In this document: piece by piece, positions 1-9,270 of the stretch
Layout: each line of letters opens with the position of its first letter
How positions within the stretch are numbered: position 1 is the first letter of the stretch
From: CALGYY01 sp963678485
GTDB taxonomy: Bacteria > Bacteroidota > Bacteroidia > Bacteroidales > CAIWKO01
NCBI GenBank assembly: GCA_963678485.1
Contig: OY782882.1
Span: forward strand, 62,001-126,000
Reading direction: 5' to 3'
Length of the DNA stretch: 64,000 nt
Position numbers and translations under genes: made by a program
The notes under the pieces: model-generated
Databases searched by the model: none
Told to the model about the DNA's origin: nothing
The model's input: the letters and a program-made list of their open reading frames with translations, nothing else

Positions 1-309
1 GAAGTTAAGGTCAGCATGGACGATGCAAAAGAATATGTAAAAGACTACTTCCGTAAAAATGACGCCTTCAAAGGCATGCCTGAGCAAGAGCATGAACACG
101 CTGAAGGTGAAGAGCATGACCACAAAAAAGAAGACGAAAAACGTCTTGATATGATTGCTGAACAGGTGCTGAAAAACGAAAAAGAAGCACGTCAAATCTT
201 TCAGGTACTTTATGATCGCAAATTACTTGCACTCTATCGCGAAAAGCTTAGCATAAAGACCAAAAAAGCCACGTACAAGGAATTTATCGACGAAGCATAC
301 AAAAAATAA
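1..309 (+). CDS. tig: Trigger factor, C-terminal fragment (partial)
   Basis: This is the 3' end of a gene that enters from the left; the frame is open from base 1, so the ATG at 16 is internal. About 100 residues are visible: a helical, highly charged C-terminal region with a His/Glu-rich stretch (EHEHAEGEEHDH) and then a helix that ends in EFIDEAYKK. Trigger factor is the ribosome-bound peptidyl-prolyl isomerase and chaperone for nascent chains. The call rests mainly on its position directly before clpP-clpX, the classic tig-clpP-clpX order, and on the helical tail. The His-rich insertion is unusual but lies in a variable part of the family. The catalytic domain is outside the window. Confidence 0.8.
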   Translation, partial: EVKVSMDDAKEYVKDYFRKNDAFKGMPEQEHEHAEGEEHDHKKEDEKRLDMIAEQVLKNEKEARQIFQVLYDRKLLALYREKLSIKTKKATYKEFIDEAYKK

Positions 310-342
310 GTTGAAGACGTTCTCATTATTTTAGTATTTTTG
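310..342 (+). promoter_or_regulatory. Bacteroidota-type promoter for clpP
   Basis: TATTTTTG at 335-342 matches the Bacteroidota -7 consensus TAnnTTTG. A TTG at 311-313 lies 21 bp upstream and could serve as the -33 element. Initiation would fall near 349, leaving a leader of about a dozen bases before the clpP ATG at 362. clpPX can therefore be transcribed independently of tig. Confidence 0.5.
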
Positions 343-361
343 GTTACATAAACCCATTCTT

Positions 362-1039
362 ATGAACTCAAGCAAAGAATTTCGCAAATATGCCACCAGG
401 CATTTAGGGATTAGCAGCATTTCCCTCGATAAGTACAATTCAGCACATGATATGACACGCACAATCATCGAAGAGCGTCAGGTCAATTTTCGTGAGGTTG
501 ATGTATTTTCCAGATTGATGATGGACCGCATTATTTTTCTTGGAACGCCAATCGACGATTACATTGCCAATATTATTCAGGCACAGCTGCTGTTTCTTGA
601 GTCAGTAGATGGAAAAAAAGATATACAAATTTATCTGAATAGTCCCGGAGGAAGCGTTTACGCTGGCTTAGGTATCTATGATACGATGCAGTATATTTCT
701 TCGGATGTGGCCACCATCTGTACAGGTATCGCAGCAAGTATGGCCGCTGTCCTGCTTTGCGCTGGTGCTGCCGGTAAAAGAACCGCCCTTCCCCACTCAC
801 GTATTCTGATTCACCAACCTATGGGTGGCGCAGAAGGTCAGGCCTCTGATATCGAAATCACCGCTCGCGAAATTCACAAGCTGAAGAATGAATTGTACGA
901 TATCATTGCAAAACATTCAGGTCAAAAATTCGATAAAATTTGGGCTGATGCTGACCGCGACTACTGGATGATTGCTCAGGAAGCTAAAGAATATGGCATG
1001 ATCGACGACGTGTTGGTTAAAGCCAAAAACACAAAATAA
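362..1039 (+). CDS. clpP: ATP-dependent Clp protease proteolytic subunit ClpP
   Basis: Cytoplasmic serine protease that forms two stacked heptameric rings and degrades proteins unfolded by ClpX. The 225-aa length fits the family with a modest N-terminal propeptide. The catalytic triad is intact: Ser126 in GIAASMAAV, His151 in HQPMGG and Asp200, with the same spacing as in E. coli ClpP. The NSPGGSV oxyanion-region motif is at 93-99. It lies 53 bp after tig and 17 bp before clpX, so it is co-transcribed with its unfoldase. Cysteines near the active site (C120, C133) are not known to matter. Identification is secure. Confidence 0.97.
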   Translation: MNSSKEFRKYATRHLGISSISLDKYNSAHDMTRTIIEERQVNFREVDVFSRLMMDRIIFLGTPIDDYIANIIQAQLLFLESVDGKKDIQIYLNSPGGSVYAGLGIYDTMQYISSDVATICTGIAASMAAVLLCAGAAGKRTALPHSRILIHQPMGGAEGQASDIEITAREIHKLKNELYDIIAKHSGQKFDKIWADADRDYWMIAQEAKEYGMIDDVLVKAKNTK

Positions 1040-1056
1040 AAAGTGTAACTCACGAA

Positions 1057-2292
1057 ATGGCCAAAGAAACTGAACATTGCTCCTTTTGCGGACGCAAAAA
1101 AAGTGAAGTGAACATGCTGATTGCAGGTCTAGAAGCCAAGATCTGCGACATCTGTGTGGAACAGGCTCATAATATTATTCGTGAAGAAGCACCACAAAAA
1201 GCACAGGATTTTTCTCAAACACGCCTGTTAAAGCCTTCAGAAATCAAGCAACGCCTCGACGAATATGTAATCGGTCAGGACGACGCCAAGAAAGTCTTAT
1301 CAGTCGCTGTTTACAACCACTATAAACGCATCAACCACAGCACCAGCAAAAAAGATAAGGATGAAGTTGAAATTGAAAAATCAAACATCGTCCTCGTTGG
1401 TGAAACAGGCACCGGAAAAACCTTACTGGCCCGCACCATAGCGCGCATGCTGAGCGTACCTTTCTGCATTGCCGACGCCACAGTACTTACAGAAGCCGGT
1501 TATGTTGGTGAGGATGTTGAAAGCGTTCTTAGTCGCTTGCTTCAGGTTGCCGATTTTAATGTATCAGCCGCTGAACGGGGCATAGTGTTTATTGATGAAA
1601 TCGATAAAATTGCCCGCAAAAGCGACAACCCTTCAATCACACGCGATGTTAGTGGTGAAGGCGTTCAACAAGCATTATTAAAATTGCTTGAAGGCTCGGT
1701 CATCAACGTACCTCCTCAGGGCGGACGTAAACATCCTGAGCAAAAAATGATTCAGGTAAATACTGAAAATATTCTATTTATTTGCGGTGGTGCCTTCGAT
1801 GGACTTGAGAAAAAGATTGGTGCCCGTCTGCAAACAAATATGATTGGATATAGTGTAGATAAGTCCAAAGGCGATATCGACAAAACAAATTTATTCCAAT
1901 ACGTTGCACCCCAGGATCTCAAGTCTTTTGGACTAATTCCTGAATTAGTGGGCCGTCTGCCAGTTATCACCTATCTGAATCCGCTCAACAGCGAAACACT
2001 GTTTAGAATCCTAACCGAACCAAAGAATGCTATCATCAAGCAGTATATTAAACTCTTCGAACTTGATGGCATTAAGCTTAGCTTCGACAATGAAGCACTC
2101 AAACTGATTGTTGAAAAATCAATCGAATACCGCCTCGGCGCAAGAGGATTACGATCCATACTTGAAGCGATAATGGTTGACGCCATGTACGAAGGTCCTT
2201 CGTCGGAGGCTAAACAAACCCTAAAGATTTCCAAAGCCTACGCTGAAGAGAAAATCAATAAAACGCAATCTGCATTTTTGAAAGTGGCCTGA
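1057..2292 (+). CDS. clpX: ATP-dependent Clp protease ATP-binding subunit ClpX
   Basis: AAA+ unfoldase that recognises degrons, unfolds substrates and threads them into ClpP. An N-terminal C4 zinc-binding domain uses C8, C11, C30 and C33. Walker A is GETGTGKT (115-122), the pore loop is GYVGED (148-153) and Walker B is IVFIDE (176-181). An RKH loop is at 224-226, and sensor 2 lies in GARGLRSI. The ClpP-docking loop reads MIGYS (262-266), an IGY variant of the IGF tripeptide. The length of 411 aa is normal. The stop codon overlaps the next gene by one base (TGATG), which suggests translational coupling. Confidence 0.97.
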   Translation: MAKETEHCSFCGRKKSEVNMLIAGLEAKICDICVEQAHNIIREEAPQKAQDFSQTRLLKPSEIKQRLDEYVIGQDDAKKVLSVAVYNHYKRINHSTSKKDKDEVEIEKSNIVLVGETGTGKTLLARTIARMLSVPFCIADATVLTEAGYVGEDVESVLSRLLQVADFNVSAAERGIVFIDEIDKIARKSDNPSITRDVSGEGVQQALLKLLEGSVINVPPQGGRKHPEQKMIQVNTENILFICGGAFDGLEKKIGARLQTNMIGYSVDKSKGDIDKTNLFQYVAPQDLKSFGLIPELVGRLPVITYLNPLNSETLFRILTEPKNAIIKQYIKLFELDGIKLSFDNEALKLIVEKSIEYRLGARGLRSILEAIMVDAMYEGPSSEAKQTLKISKAYAEEKINKTQSAFLKVA

Positions 2293-2987
2293 TGTTGCAC
2301 GTTTCTATCGATCGAAAGCACCGACTTGCACTGATTCTCATCGGCACATTAATTTTTCTTTCCTCCTGCAACAAAACAGAAAAGGCGTATTATCCTTCTG
2401 GTGATTTGCAATCCGAAATCTCCTACAAAGGGGATAAAATGAATGGCCCTGCCGTCTGGTACTGGGAAGGCGGTTCCAAGCAAATGGAATGTTATTATGT
2501 TGATGACCAATTGCAAGGTGAATGTACCCGATGGTTTTTTAATGGAAAGAAGCAACGTATCGATCAATTTGTGAATGGGAAAAAGGACGGGCTTTGCTGG
2601 GTGTTCTCCGAAGAAGGCTATAAAATTTTTGAAGAAACCTACCAGAATGATACCTTAAACGGAAAATACAGAGAGTATTTCCCTGACGGAGAAATCATGA
2701 TTGATGGCAATTTTGCTATGGGGCTATTTGATGGAGATTGGACCTATTACGATGAACGGGGTTTAGTGGTAGGTAAAGGTAATTTTAACAAGGGAACAGG
2801 AAAACAAACCGGCTATTACTGGAACGGTAAAACCAAAAGAGAAATCAACTACATAAACAATCTGAAAGACGGAACCGAAACCTGGTACTTTCAGGATGGA
2901 CAGGTAGAAAAAGAAATACTATTTGAACAGGGACGCCTTGTGAGTATACTTCAAGGTGATACCACCAATATCAACTCGAAGTTCTAA
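2292..2987 (+). CDS. MORN-variant repeat lipoprotein
   Basis: A 231-aa protein with a lipoprotein signal: a hydrophobic stretch at about 11-25 ending in the lipobox LSSC with Cys26. The rest is an array of about eight MORN-like repeats of roughly 22-24 residues (patterns such as YPSGDLQSEISYKGDKMNG, YFPDGEIMIDGNF and WYFQDGQVEKEI). Such proteins are often annotated as YwqK-family; their function is mostly unknown. It is probably anchored in the outer membrane or periplasm. Its ATG overlaps the clpX stop, so it belongs to the clp transcription unit, although no link to proteolysis is established. Confidence 0.85.
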   Translation: MLHVSIDRKHRLALILIGTLIFLSSCNKTEKAYYPSGDLQSEISYKGDKMNGPAVWYWEGGSKQMECYYVDDQLQGECTRWFFNGKKQRIDQFVNGKKDGLCWVFSEEGYKIFEETYQNDTLNGKYREYFPDGEIMIDGNFAMGLFDGDWTYYDERGLVVGKGNFNKGTGKQTGYYWNGKTKREINYINNLKDGTETWYFQDGQVEKEILFEQGRLVSILQGDTTNINSKF

Positions 2988-3021
2988 TTCCTTTTTTCGT
3001 CCTTCATTCAACTCTATCAAT

Positions 3022-3558
3022 ATGGCACTAATTAATGAGCAGGAGCTCCATAATAAATCGCTGGAAGAAATTGCTGGCATGATGATGATTGCCGCCCGAA
3101 CGGCTCCAAAAGGGCGGGGACGCGACAACCTCTTTACATCCATGATCACCGGTGATGAGATTAAAAAACTGGCTGCTACCATGGTTCAAATGGGAACCTT
3201 GAATCAACAGGAGTTCTTTATCCGCGATGCCGGAAATCTCGCCCATGCTGCTGCTGTTGTTCTTATTGGTGCAAGAATAAGCACTGCAGGCCTCTCCCAC
3301 TGCGGTTTTTGCGGTCACACTAACTGCAGCGGTAAAGAACAGTTTCCTCAGGCTCCCTGTGCATTCAATACTATCGACTTAGGTATCGCTGTTGGATCCG
3401 CCGTTTCGGTTGCCGCTGCTCATCATGCTGATAATCGCGTAATGTTTAGCGTCGGTAAAGCTGCCATGGAATTACGTTTCCTACCCGCTGAAACTCGTAT
3501 TGCCGTCGGAATTCCTCTGGCTGCAATGGCTAAAAATCCATTCTTCGATCGTGGATAA
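3022..3558 (+). CDS. DUF2148 ferredoxin-like domain protein
   Basis: A conserved 178-aa protein of unknown function. The C-terminal half carries the DUF2148 signature: a CGFCGHTNC cysteine cluster followed by CAFNTIDLGIAVGSA, which suggests Fe-S or metal binding. The N-terminal half begins with a helix and a GMMMIAARTAPKGRGRDN segment, as is usual in the family. The start at 3022 is preferred: an upstream in-frame ATG at 2956 would overlap the previous gene and encode an unrelated low-complexity extension. It follows the MORN gene after 34 bp, so it probably ends the clp operon. Its reaction is unknown; the family resembles nitroreductase-associated proteins only loosely. Confidence 0.85.
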   Translation: MALINEQELHNKSLEEIAGMMMIAARTAPKGRGRDNLFTSMITGDEIKKLAATMVQMGTLNQQEFFIRDAGNLAHAAAVVLIGARISTAGLSHCGFCGHTNCSGKEQFPQAPCAFNTIDLGIAVGSAVSVAAAHHADNRVMFSVGKAAMELRFLPAETRIAVGIPLAAMAKNPFFDRG

Positions 3559-3667
3559 TTGAGTTAGAAACAATCAAAATTTACAGCTTATTGTATTGAT
3601 TTACTAACTCATATCATTTGTTCCTAAATTTTTGTTAATTATTTCTTGCTTTGTTAATATTATGATG

Positions 3668-3675
3668 TACATTTG
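3668..3675 (+). promoter_or_regulatory. -7 promoter element (TACATTTG)
   Basis: TACATTTG is a full match to TAnnTTTG. A TTTG at 3650-3653 is only 14 bp upstream, closer than usual, so the -33 element is uncertain. Transcription would start near 3682 and serve the small gene at 3717. Confidence 0.4.
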
Positions 3676-3716
3676 TATAGTCATCACTGAATGAATATTA
3701 TACAGATTTTCATATC

Positions 3717-4085
3717 TTGACCAAAACAATAGAAATACGGCCCAATTATATATTTTTCGCAACATCTGGCAATTACGAGTCGACAACTCAGCCAGCTGAG
3801 ATAATTGTGGAATTGGCCGAATTGTCTGACAAACACAAAATCAACAAAATTATTCTGGACATTTCTCAAATGAAACGTATCCCTCCTGTGATGGATCGCT
3901 ACGAACTTGGAGAAATGGCTGCAAAAGTCTGGGGTCACAAAATCCGCATTGCCATCGTTGCAAAACCTTCCGAAATCACCGGTTTTTTCGAAAACGTGGT
4001 GGTCAACCGGGGTGCGGTACTCAAAGTCCTCCCCACCATCGAACTTGCTGAACTTTGGCTCGACGAAATCGATGCTAAGGAATAA
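3717..4085 (+). CDS. Small STAS/SpoIIAA-like protein (tentative)
   Basis: A 122-aa soluble protein with a TTG start; no in-frame ATG lies upstream. The predicted pattern alternates beta strands and helices: an N-terminal strand (IEIRPNYIFFATSG), a helix (AEIIVELAELSDKHK), a strand (KIILDISQM), a helix (YELGEMAAKVWG) and a strand (RIAIVAKPS). This order resembles the STAS/SpoIIAA-like fold used in anti-sigma antagonists, but no phosphorylatable serine motif is clear. It has its own -7 element and ends 50 bp before the C25 protease. The fold is an inference from the pattern only. Confidence 0.6.
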   Translation: MTKTIEIRPNYIFFATSGNYESTTQPAEIIVELAELSDKHKINKIILDISQMKRIPPVMDRYELGEMAAKVWGHKIRIAIVAKPSEITGFFENVVVNRGAVLKVLPTIELAELWLDEIDAKE

Positions 4086-4111
4086 TGTATCCGCGATATC
4101 GATATTTTTCT

Positions 4112-4119
4112 TAAATTTG
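4112..4119 (+). promoter_or_regulatory. -7 promoter element (TAAATTTG)
   Basis: TAAATTTG matches TAnnTTTG and lies 17 bp before the ATG at 4136, so the leader of the C25 protease mRNA would be only about ten bases. No clear -33 TTTG was seen. Confidence 0.4.
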
Positions 4120-4135
4120 TGGAAACGCTGGCTTT

Positions 4136-5095
4136 ATGCGGAACACACTGCCTTTACTAAAACACTGCTCTAGGTTAATTGTCCTTATACTCCTTCTGAG
4201 CATTTGTGGATTCAGTCAGACTTATGGGCAAAACTCCCTCATCAATTTTACTACAAACTCATCTTTAAATGTACTTCCTGAGGTAAGCAGAAAAATTCAG
4301 GACTACGGACTTAAAGGCATCAACGCTACCTATCAATTTCCCGGTGCGTCAGTCAGCAACAAACTAGAACAGCAGATTAACTTTCAGTTTTATACCATCA
4401 AGGATTTTAGTCACTTAAAAACTGTGGGCAGACCAGCATTGCCAGTTCATTACGACCTGGTATTAATCCCTGAAGACGCAACACCACAAATAGATTTCCA
4501 GAGCTCCGAAACTAAAATTATCCCAAACCAATGCGTATATCCCGCATTAAAACCAGCTACTGACAGAGAAGGCGATCCTGAACCTAGCTTCGAAATAGAT
4601 GAAGCATTTTACCAAAGTGATGTGAATTATCCTGATGCTCCAGTAAAAATAATCGCAACACTTCGATTAAAAGGCCTCCGATTAGCGCTCATTCAGGTAT
4701 GTCCATTACAGTATAATCCCGCCCAACGAAAGATAACAGTATTCAGCAAGCTATCATACACCATTTCTTTCACTGGTGCCACCTCCTTTTTTAATCATGC
4801 TGATCTCAGCTCTGCGTTCCTTTCCAAATTACCTAATCTGGTCTTAAACCAGCAAAGCGTATCAGAAGCCGCTAAAAATTATTCTCAGAAAAAGAACGTA
4901 ATTGGTCCGGCCGCCGATTACATTATTATTACTCACCAAAACTATTTACAGGCTGCCGATTCCCTTGCCAAGTGGAAATCGCAGTTAGGTTATCGATGCG
5001 AAATTGTAAGTGCTTCCTCATGGACCAGTTCGCAGGTGAAAGCCGCTATTCAGCAACGCTATCAGAGCTGGAGTCCTAAACCGATTATTTTGTAA
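4136..5095 (+). CDS. Gingipain-family (C25) peptidase, N-terminal part, frameshifted
   Basis: This is the first 319 residues of a gene that continues at about 5092 in another frame. It has a signal peptide (hydrophobic 14-30, ending near QTYGQ) and a propeptide-like region (RPALPVHYDLVLIP; QVCPLQYNPAQRKITVFSKL) typical of C25 propeptides. The catalytic domain then begins (ADYIIITHQNYLQAADSLAKW) and stops at PKPIIL followed by TAA. The next frame resumes FVILGDHDLVP, exactly what the family needs at this point. Adding one T to the T4 run at 5088-5091 restores PKPIIFVILGDHD. By itself this fragment lacks the catalytic residues. Confidence 0.85.
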   Translation: MRNTLPLLKHCSRLIVLILLLSICGFSQTYGQNSLINFTTNSSLNVLPEVSRKIQDYGLKGINATYQFPGASVSNKLEQQINFQFYTIKDFSHLKTVGRPALPVHYDLVLIPEDATPQIDFQSSETKIIPNQCVYPALKPATDREGDPEPSFEIDEAFYQSDVNYPDAPVKIIATLRLKGLRLALIQVCPLQYNPAQRKITVFSKLSYTISFTGATSFFNHADLSSAFLSKLPNLVLNQQSVSEAAKNYSQKKNVIGPAADYIIITHQNYLQAADSLAKWKSQLGYRCEIVSASSWTSSQVKAAIQQRYQSWSPKPIIL

Positions 5096-5112
5096 TCCTT
5101 GGCGACCATGAT

Positions 5113-8100
5113 TTGGTGCCGGGAGAGATTCACCAAGACCCGGTGTATGGCGATAACTTTGCAACCGACCTTTACTACGCCTGTATGGATGGCGCAGGTG
5201 ATGATGTTGCTGATATGGCCTTCGGACGCATCTCAGTTTCTTCTGCCACTGAAGCAATGAGTGTTGTAACCAAAATTATCAACTACGAAAAAAATCCTCC
5301 TTCTACCGCAGCCTTTTATACAAGCGGAACAGTGTGTGCACAGTTTCAGGACGATGATTCCAACAGTTATGAGGATCGTCGATTTGCCCTAACGGCTGAA
5401 GAACTCAGAGATTACATGAACAATGAACAGGGTTTTACTACCGATCGGGTTTATACTACCGATGCAGATGTAACCCCCTTATACTGGAATAATGACTATT
5501 ATGCCGCCGGAGAACCCGTACCTGCATACCTCCAAAAGCCAGGTTTTGCATGGGATGGAGACCGGTACGATATCCGCGATGCTCTTAATAGTCCAAGCGG
5601 GAGATTATTTATTGCACATCGTGACCATGGTTATGTTGGGGGTTCGGGATGGGCAAGTCCGCGCTTCACCACCACTGATATTAATATGCTGAACAATGGA
5701 AATCTCACACCGGTTGTTTTCAGTATCAATTGCCACACTGGAGAATATCAACTTCCGGAGTGCTTTTCTGAGAAGTTTCTCAGATACACCAATGGCGGTG
5801 CTGTCGGCGTTTTCGGAGCCGCCTATTATAGTTATTCAGGATACAACGATGGCCTAATCCTCGGAATGTTTGATGCTATCTGGTCGAACCCCGGAATACT
5901 GCCCGATTTCACAGGTTATGCCGATTCACCCATCGGTACCCCTACTCCCCACACCGATATTTACACTATGGGTGATGTGCTTAATCAGGGAATGATGCGT
6001 ATGATTCAAACCTGGGGGGATGACAGCTATACCCACGAACTATTTCACTACTTTGGTGACCCTGCAATGCAGATATGGACGGCGCTGCCAACAGCCATCA
6101 CGGCCACACACAGCGATACATTGTTCTGTCGCGATAGTGTTTTCAATATTTTCAGCTCTTCCCTTCCCAATGCATTGGCTACGCTGGTAGTCGATGGGGA
6201 ATTGGTTGCAGAAACCTCACTGAGCAGTGGAGTTGGAACACTAACGTTTACACCCTTTGCAGGAGCTCATGCTGTACTTAGCCTTTCAGGCCATAATTAT
6301 CGGCCATACATATATAGTATTCCCATTCAGGGAAATTGTGTAAAGGCTGACTTTAATATCACCGATAATGGCTTATGTGTGGATCATCCCATAGATATTG
6401 CCAGTGCGTCCACAGGATCGGTTACAACCTATGCTTGGAATTTTGGTAGTGGAGCAGTTCCAGCAACCGCCAACACTACCGGACCCCATCAGATTTTTTA
6501 TACTACGCCGGGAACAAAGACGATCACCTTAACGGTAACCGGCCCCGACGGCAGCAACAGCCATTCCGAAACACTTGACATCATTCAGGTCTGCAGCTAC
6601 TCGATGATAAGCAATGCAACCTCCAGTTATAACGATTGCAGTGGAATATTATATGATGCGGGCGGTTTGCAAAATTATCCTAACAATACAAACGATACAG
6701 TGCTTATAACGGCAAGTGGCGCAGCATCGCTGCAGCTTATGTTTAATGATTTTGATGTGGAGCCAGGAAGCGCAAGTAGCTGTGATTACGATGTAATAAA
6801 GATCTTTGATGGAAACTCAGTATTATCGCCCCTTTTGGGAAGCTGGTGTAATACTGCAGCTAATACACCGCCTGCTGCCCTCACTACAAGCGGTAATAGT
6901 TTCACTGTAGTTTTCCACTCCGACCTCTATACCAATATGCGTGGATTTGAACTGGAATGGGCATGCACCCAAAGTGGCTCTGCTCCTGTGTCCATGTTTA
7001 ATGCAAGTCCATTATCATCATGCAATGGCGAAATTACCTTTAGTGATCATTCAACAAATAATCCAACCTCATGGCTGTGGGATTTTGGCGACGGTAACAC
7101 ATCCACCCAGCAAAATCCTACACATACCTATTTACAAAATGGTTTGTTTAATGTTTCTTTATCCGCGACTAATGCATATGGAACAGATGTATATTCTCAT
7201 TTAGAGTATATAAACATTGACCGGCCGCTGGCTCCGCTTTGCGACAGTGCTATGATTTGCAACAGTGGCTCGGTGCAACTGAACGCCAGTGGAAGCGGCA
7301 ATATCCGCTGGTATGATGCCCCGTTCGGCGGAAATCTTGTGGGAACAGGCAATAGCTTTACTACGCCAACCCTTAGTGCAACAACTACCTATTACCCAGA
7401 CGATCAGATTGAAGAAATACATTATGTGGGCCCATCTGATTCGGCACTCACCGTAGGGGCCTTCTATACGGGCAGCGCAAATCACTATCTCCGCTTCGAC
7501 GCCTTGCAGGATATTACACTGCGTTCGGTAAAGGTCTACGCACAGACCAACACCAACAGAAAGATTCGACTCAGAAACTCATCAGGAATTATATTGCAGG
7601 ACACTAATGTCGCAATTGGTGCAGGCATGCAACGGATTAATTTAAACTTCTACATTCCGGCCGGAAGCGGATACCGACTCGAATGCGATTCAATTTGCCG
7701 TCTTTACCGCAATGCAGCAGGTGCAAGTTTCCCCTACACTGTGCCTGGTGTAATAAGTATTACTGGAAATTCATATACAAATCAATCGTATTATTATTAT
7801 TTTTATGATTGGGAAATCCAAATGAATGCCTGCACAAGTCCGCGATCACCTGCAACAGTATTTGTGCATTCCAATCCGCCCTCAGCGCTGTTCTCACAAA
7901 CAGTGAATATGACGACTTTTAATTTTACAGATTTAAGCACAGATGCCGCCAGCTGGAACTGGAATTTTGATGACGGCACTTATTCCTCATTACAGAATCC
8001 GCAGCACACCTATACTTCCAATGGCACCTACCATGTTGTACTATCGGTCACCAATGCCTGCGGAACAGACAACTTTTCTGACACATTATATATTTATTCG

Positions 8101-8370
8101 GTTGGCACAGATTTAAGTTCTGACGGCTCACAAATACAGATACTGCCCAATCCTGCCAATCATGAAGCAACGATAATCTGGCCTTCACTGACCGATGATC
8201 CTATCACAATAAATATCTATGACGTCACCGGCCGATTAATTGAAAACTTCCAACCAACGGTTACTGATAGGCGTCTTCGCATTATGCTGAACGATTTTGA
8301 AAATGGATTATATATTATAGAAATGAATATTGGAAAGGCCTCACAACAGCTAAAACTGCTGAAATATTGA
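5113..8370 (+). CDS. Gingipain-family (C25) peptidase, catalytic and C-terminal part, T9SS cargo
   Basis: Continuation of the gene starting at 4136; the frame is open from before 5092, and the TTG at 5113 is only the first possible start. The C25 catalytic pair is present: His in HRDHGYVGG (codon 5626-5628) and Cys in FSINCHTGEY (codon 5731-5733). Downstream come a PKD-like domain (about 6340-6590), a CUB-like domain with paired cysteines (6590-6965), a PKD domain (WDFGDGN), an Ig-like segment, a further PKD domain (WNFDDGT) and a T9SS type A sorting domain (ILPNPANHEA to the end). The full product would be about 1,400 aa, secreted by T9SS and surface attached. Whether a functional protein is made depends on whether the frameshift is real. 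Confidence 0.9.
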   Translation: MVPGEIHQDPVYGDNFATDLYYACMDGAGDDVADMAFGRISVSSATEAMSVVTKIINYEKNPPSTAAFYTSGTVCAQFQDDDSNSYEDRRFALTAEELRDYMNNEQGFTTDRVYTTDADVTPLYWNNDYYAAGEPVPAYLQKPGFAWDGDRYDIRDALNSPSGRLFIAHRDHGYVGGSGWASPRFTTTDINMLNNGNLTPVVFSINCHTGEYQLPECFSEKFLRYTNGGAVGVFGAAYYSYSGYNDGLILGMFDAIWSNPGILPDFTGYADSPIGTPTPHTDIYTMGDVLNQGMMRMIQTWGDDSYTHELFHYFGDPAMQIWTALPTAITATHSDTLFCRDSVFNIFSSSLPNALATLVVDGELVAETSLSSGVGTLTFTPFAGAHAVLSLSGHNYRPYIYSIPIQGNCVKADFNITDNGLCVDHPIDIASASTGSVTTYAWNFGSGAVPATANTTGPHQIFYTTPGTKTITLTVTGPDGSNSHSETLDIIQVCSYSMISNATSSYNDCSGILYDAGGLQNYPNNTNDTVLITASGAASLQLMFNDFDVEPGSASSCDYDVIKIFDGNSVLSPLLGSWCNTAANTPPAALTTSGNSFTVVFHSDLYTNMRGFELEWACTQSGSAPVSMFNASPLSSCNGEITFSDHSTNNPTSWLWDFGDGNTSTQQNPTHTYLQNGLFNVSLSATNAYGTDVYSHLEYINIDRPLAPLCDSAMICNSGSVQLNASGSGNIRWYDAPFGGNLVGTGNSFTTPTLSATTTYYPDDQIEEIHYVGPSDSALTVGAFYTGSANHYLRFDALQDITLRSVKVYAQTNTNRKIRLRNSSGIILQDTNVAIGAGMQRINLNFYIPAGSGYRLECDSICRLYRNAAGASFPYTVPGVISITGNSYTNQSYYYYFYDWEIQMNACTSPRSPATVFVHSNPPSALFSQTVNMTTFNFTDLSTDAASWNWNFDDGTYSSLQNPQHTYTSNGTYHVVLSVTNACGTDNFSDTLYIYSVGTDLSSDGSQIQILPNPANHEATIIWPSLTDDPITINIYDVTGRLIENFQPTVTDRRLRIMLNDFENGLYIIEMNIGKASQQLKLLKY

Positions 8371-8454
8371 CAGCATTCTGAGATATCGAATCAATATCAT
8401 TTACCTCAGGCCTCTTAAGATTATCAAATACTTTCACACAAAAAACTACCCCCG

Positions 8455-9246
8455 ATGAACAGAATTACATTTTTCATGTTAGCCGGATTTACTATGTTAC
8501 TGGCAGCATGCCAGACCGGAAGCGAAAAGCCGCAAATTGCAAATGACAGCGTACAAACTACAGCTAATATTCCTGAACGGATAGAGTTCCCTTCATCAGA
8601 TAAATTACCAATTGCTGCCAATGTATATATAGATGCCAAAAACACAGGCGACTTCATTGTACTTTGTCATATGGCAGAATTCAACAAATCGGAGTATCGC
8701 CAAATTGCAAAAAAACTCTGCAAAGACGGCTACAATTGCATGGCTATCGATCAGCGTTCAGGAGGAAGCACTTCGGGTTACGATAATGAAACCAAGCTGC
8801 TGGCGGATAAACGTAATCTTCCCACCGGATTTTTGGATGCTGAAAAAGATATTGAAGCAGCGGTAAATTACGCCTCCAAAAAATACAATCGAAAGATTAT
8901 CTTATGGGGCAGCTCCTATTCGGCCTCATTAGCATTGAAGGTTGGAAAAGCGAATCCCAATGTGAAAGCTATCATTGCTTTCAGCCCCGGTGAATATTTT
9001 GCAAAAGACAGTCTGGTTCTGAAGAATTATATTCGCGATATCGGAAAGCCAGTATTCATCACCTCTTCACGCGACGAGGTTAATGACGAGCTCGTTTCAC
9101 TTATTGATGCGATGGGTCCAAAATACGTTACTCATTATCGCCCAAAAGGTCGCGGTGAGCACGGATCAATGGCGCTATGGGACGATGTTCCCGACAATCT
9201 GGAGTATTGGAAAGCAGTTGAAACATTCCTGAAAAAACAAGAATAA
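8455..9246 (+). CDS. Alpha/beta-hydrolase lipoprotein
   Basis: A 263-aa hydrolase with a lipoprotein signal (hydrophobic 4-18, lipobox LAAC, Cys19). The alpha/beta-hydrolase fold is indicated by the nucleophile elbow GSSYS (152-156, Ser154), a likely acid Asp207 in TSSRDE, and His236 in GEHGSM. The oxyanion area is IVLCHMAEFNKSEY, and the AIDQRSGG motif matches dienelactone-hydrolase/esterase relatives. It is probably a periplasmic or outer-membrane esterase or peptidase; the substrate cannot be told. It stands 84 bp after the C25 gene and converges with the kinase gene. Confidence 0.85.
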   Translation: MNRITFFMLAGFTMLLAACQTGSEKPQIANDSVQTTANIPERIEFPSSDKLPIAANVYIDAKNTGDFIVLCHMAEFNKSEYRQIAKKLCKDGYNCMAIDQRSGGSTSGYDNETKLLADKRNLPTGFLDAEKDIEAAVNYASKKYNRKIILWGSSYSASLALKVGKANPNVKAIIAFSPGEYFAKDSLVLKNYIRDIGKPVFITSSRDEVNDELVSLIDAMGPKYVTHYRPKGRGEHGSMALWDDVPDNLEYWKAVETFLKKQE

Positions 9247-9270
9247 ATTCCATTCTTACATTATAGACAT

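Noticed and set aside
2956..3021. Upstream start for the DUF2148 gene
   Set aside because: It overlaps the MORN gene and adds 22 residues with no family similarity; the ATG at 3022 begins the conserved sequence.
5080..5110. Programmed -1 frameshift in the C25 protease
   Set aside because: The site lacks an XXXYYYZ heptamer in the right phase, the P-site slip (ATT to TAT) would pair badly, and no pseudoknot or stem is evident; a base deletion is simpler.
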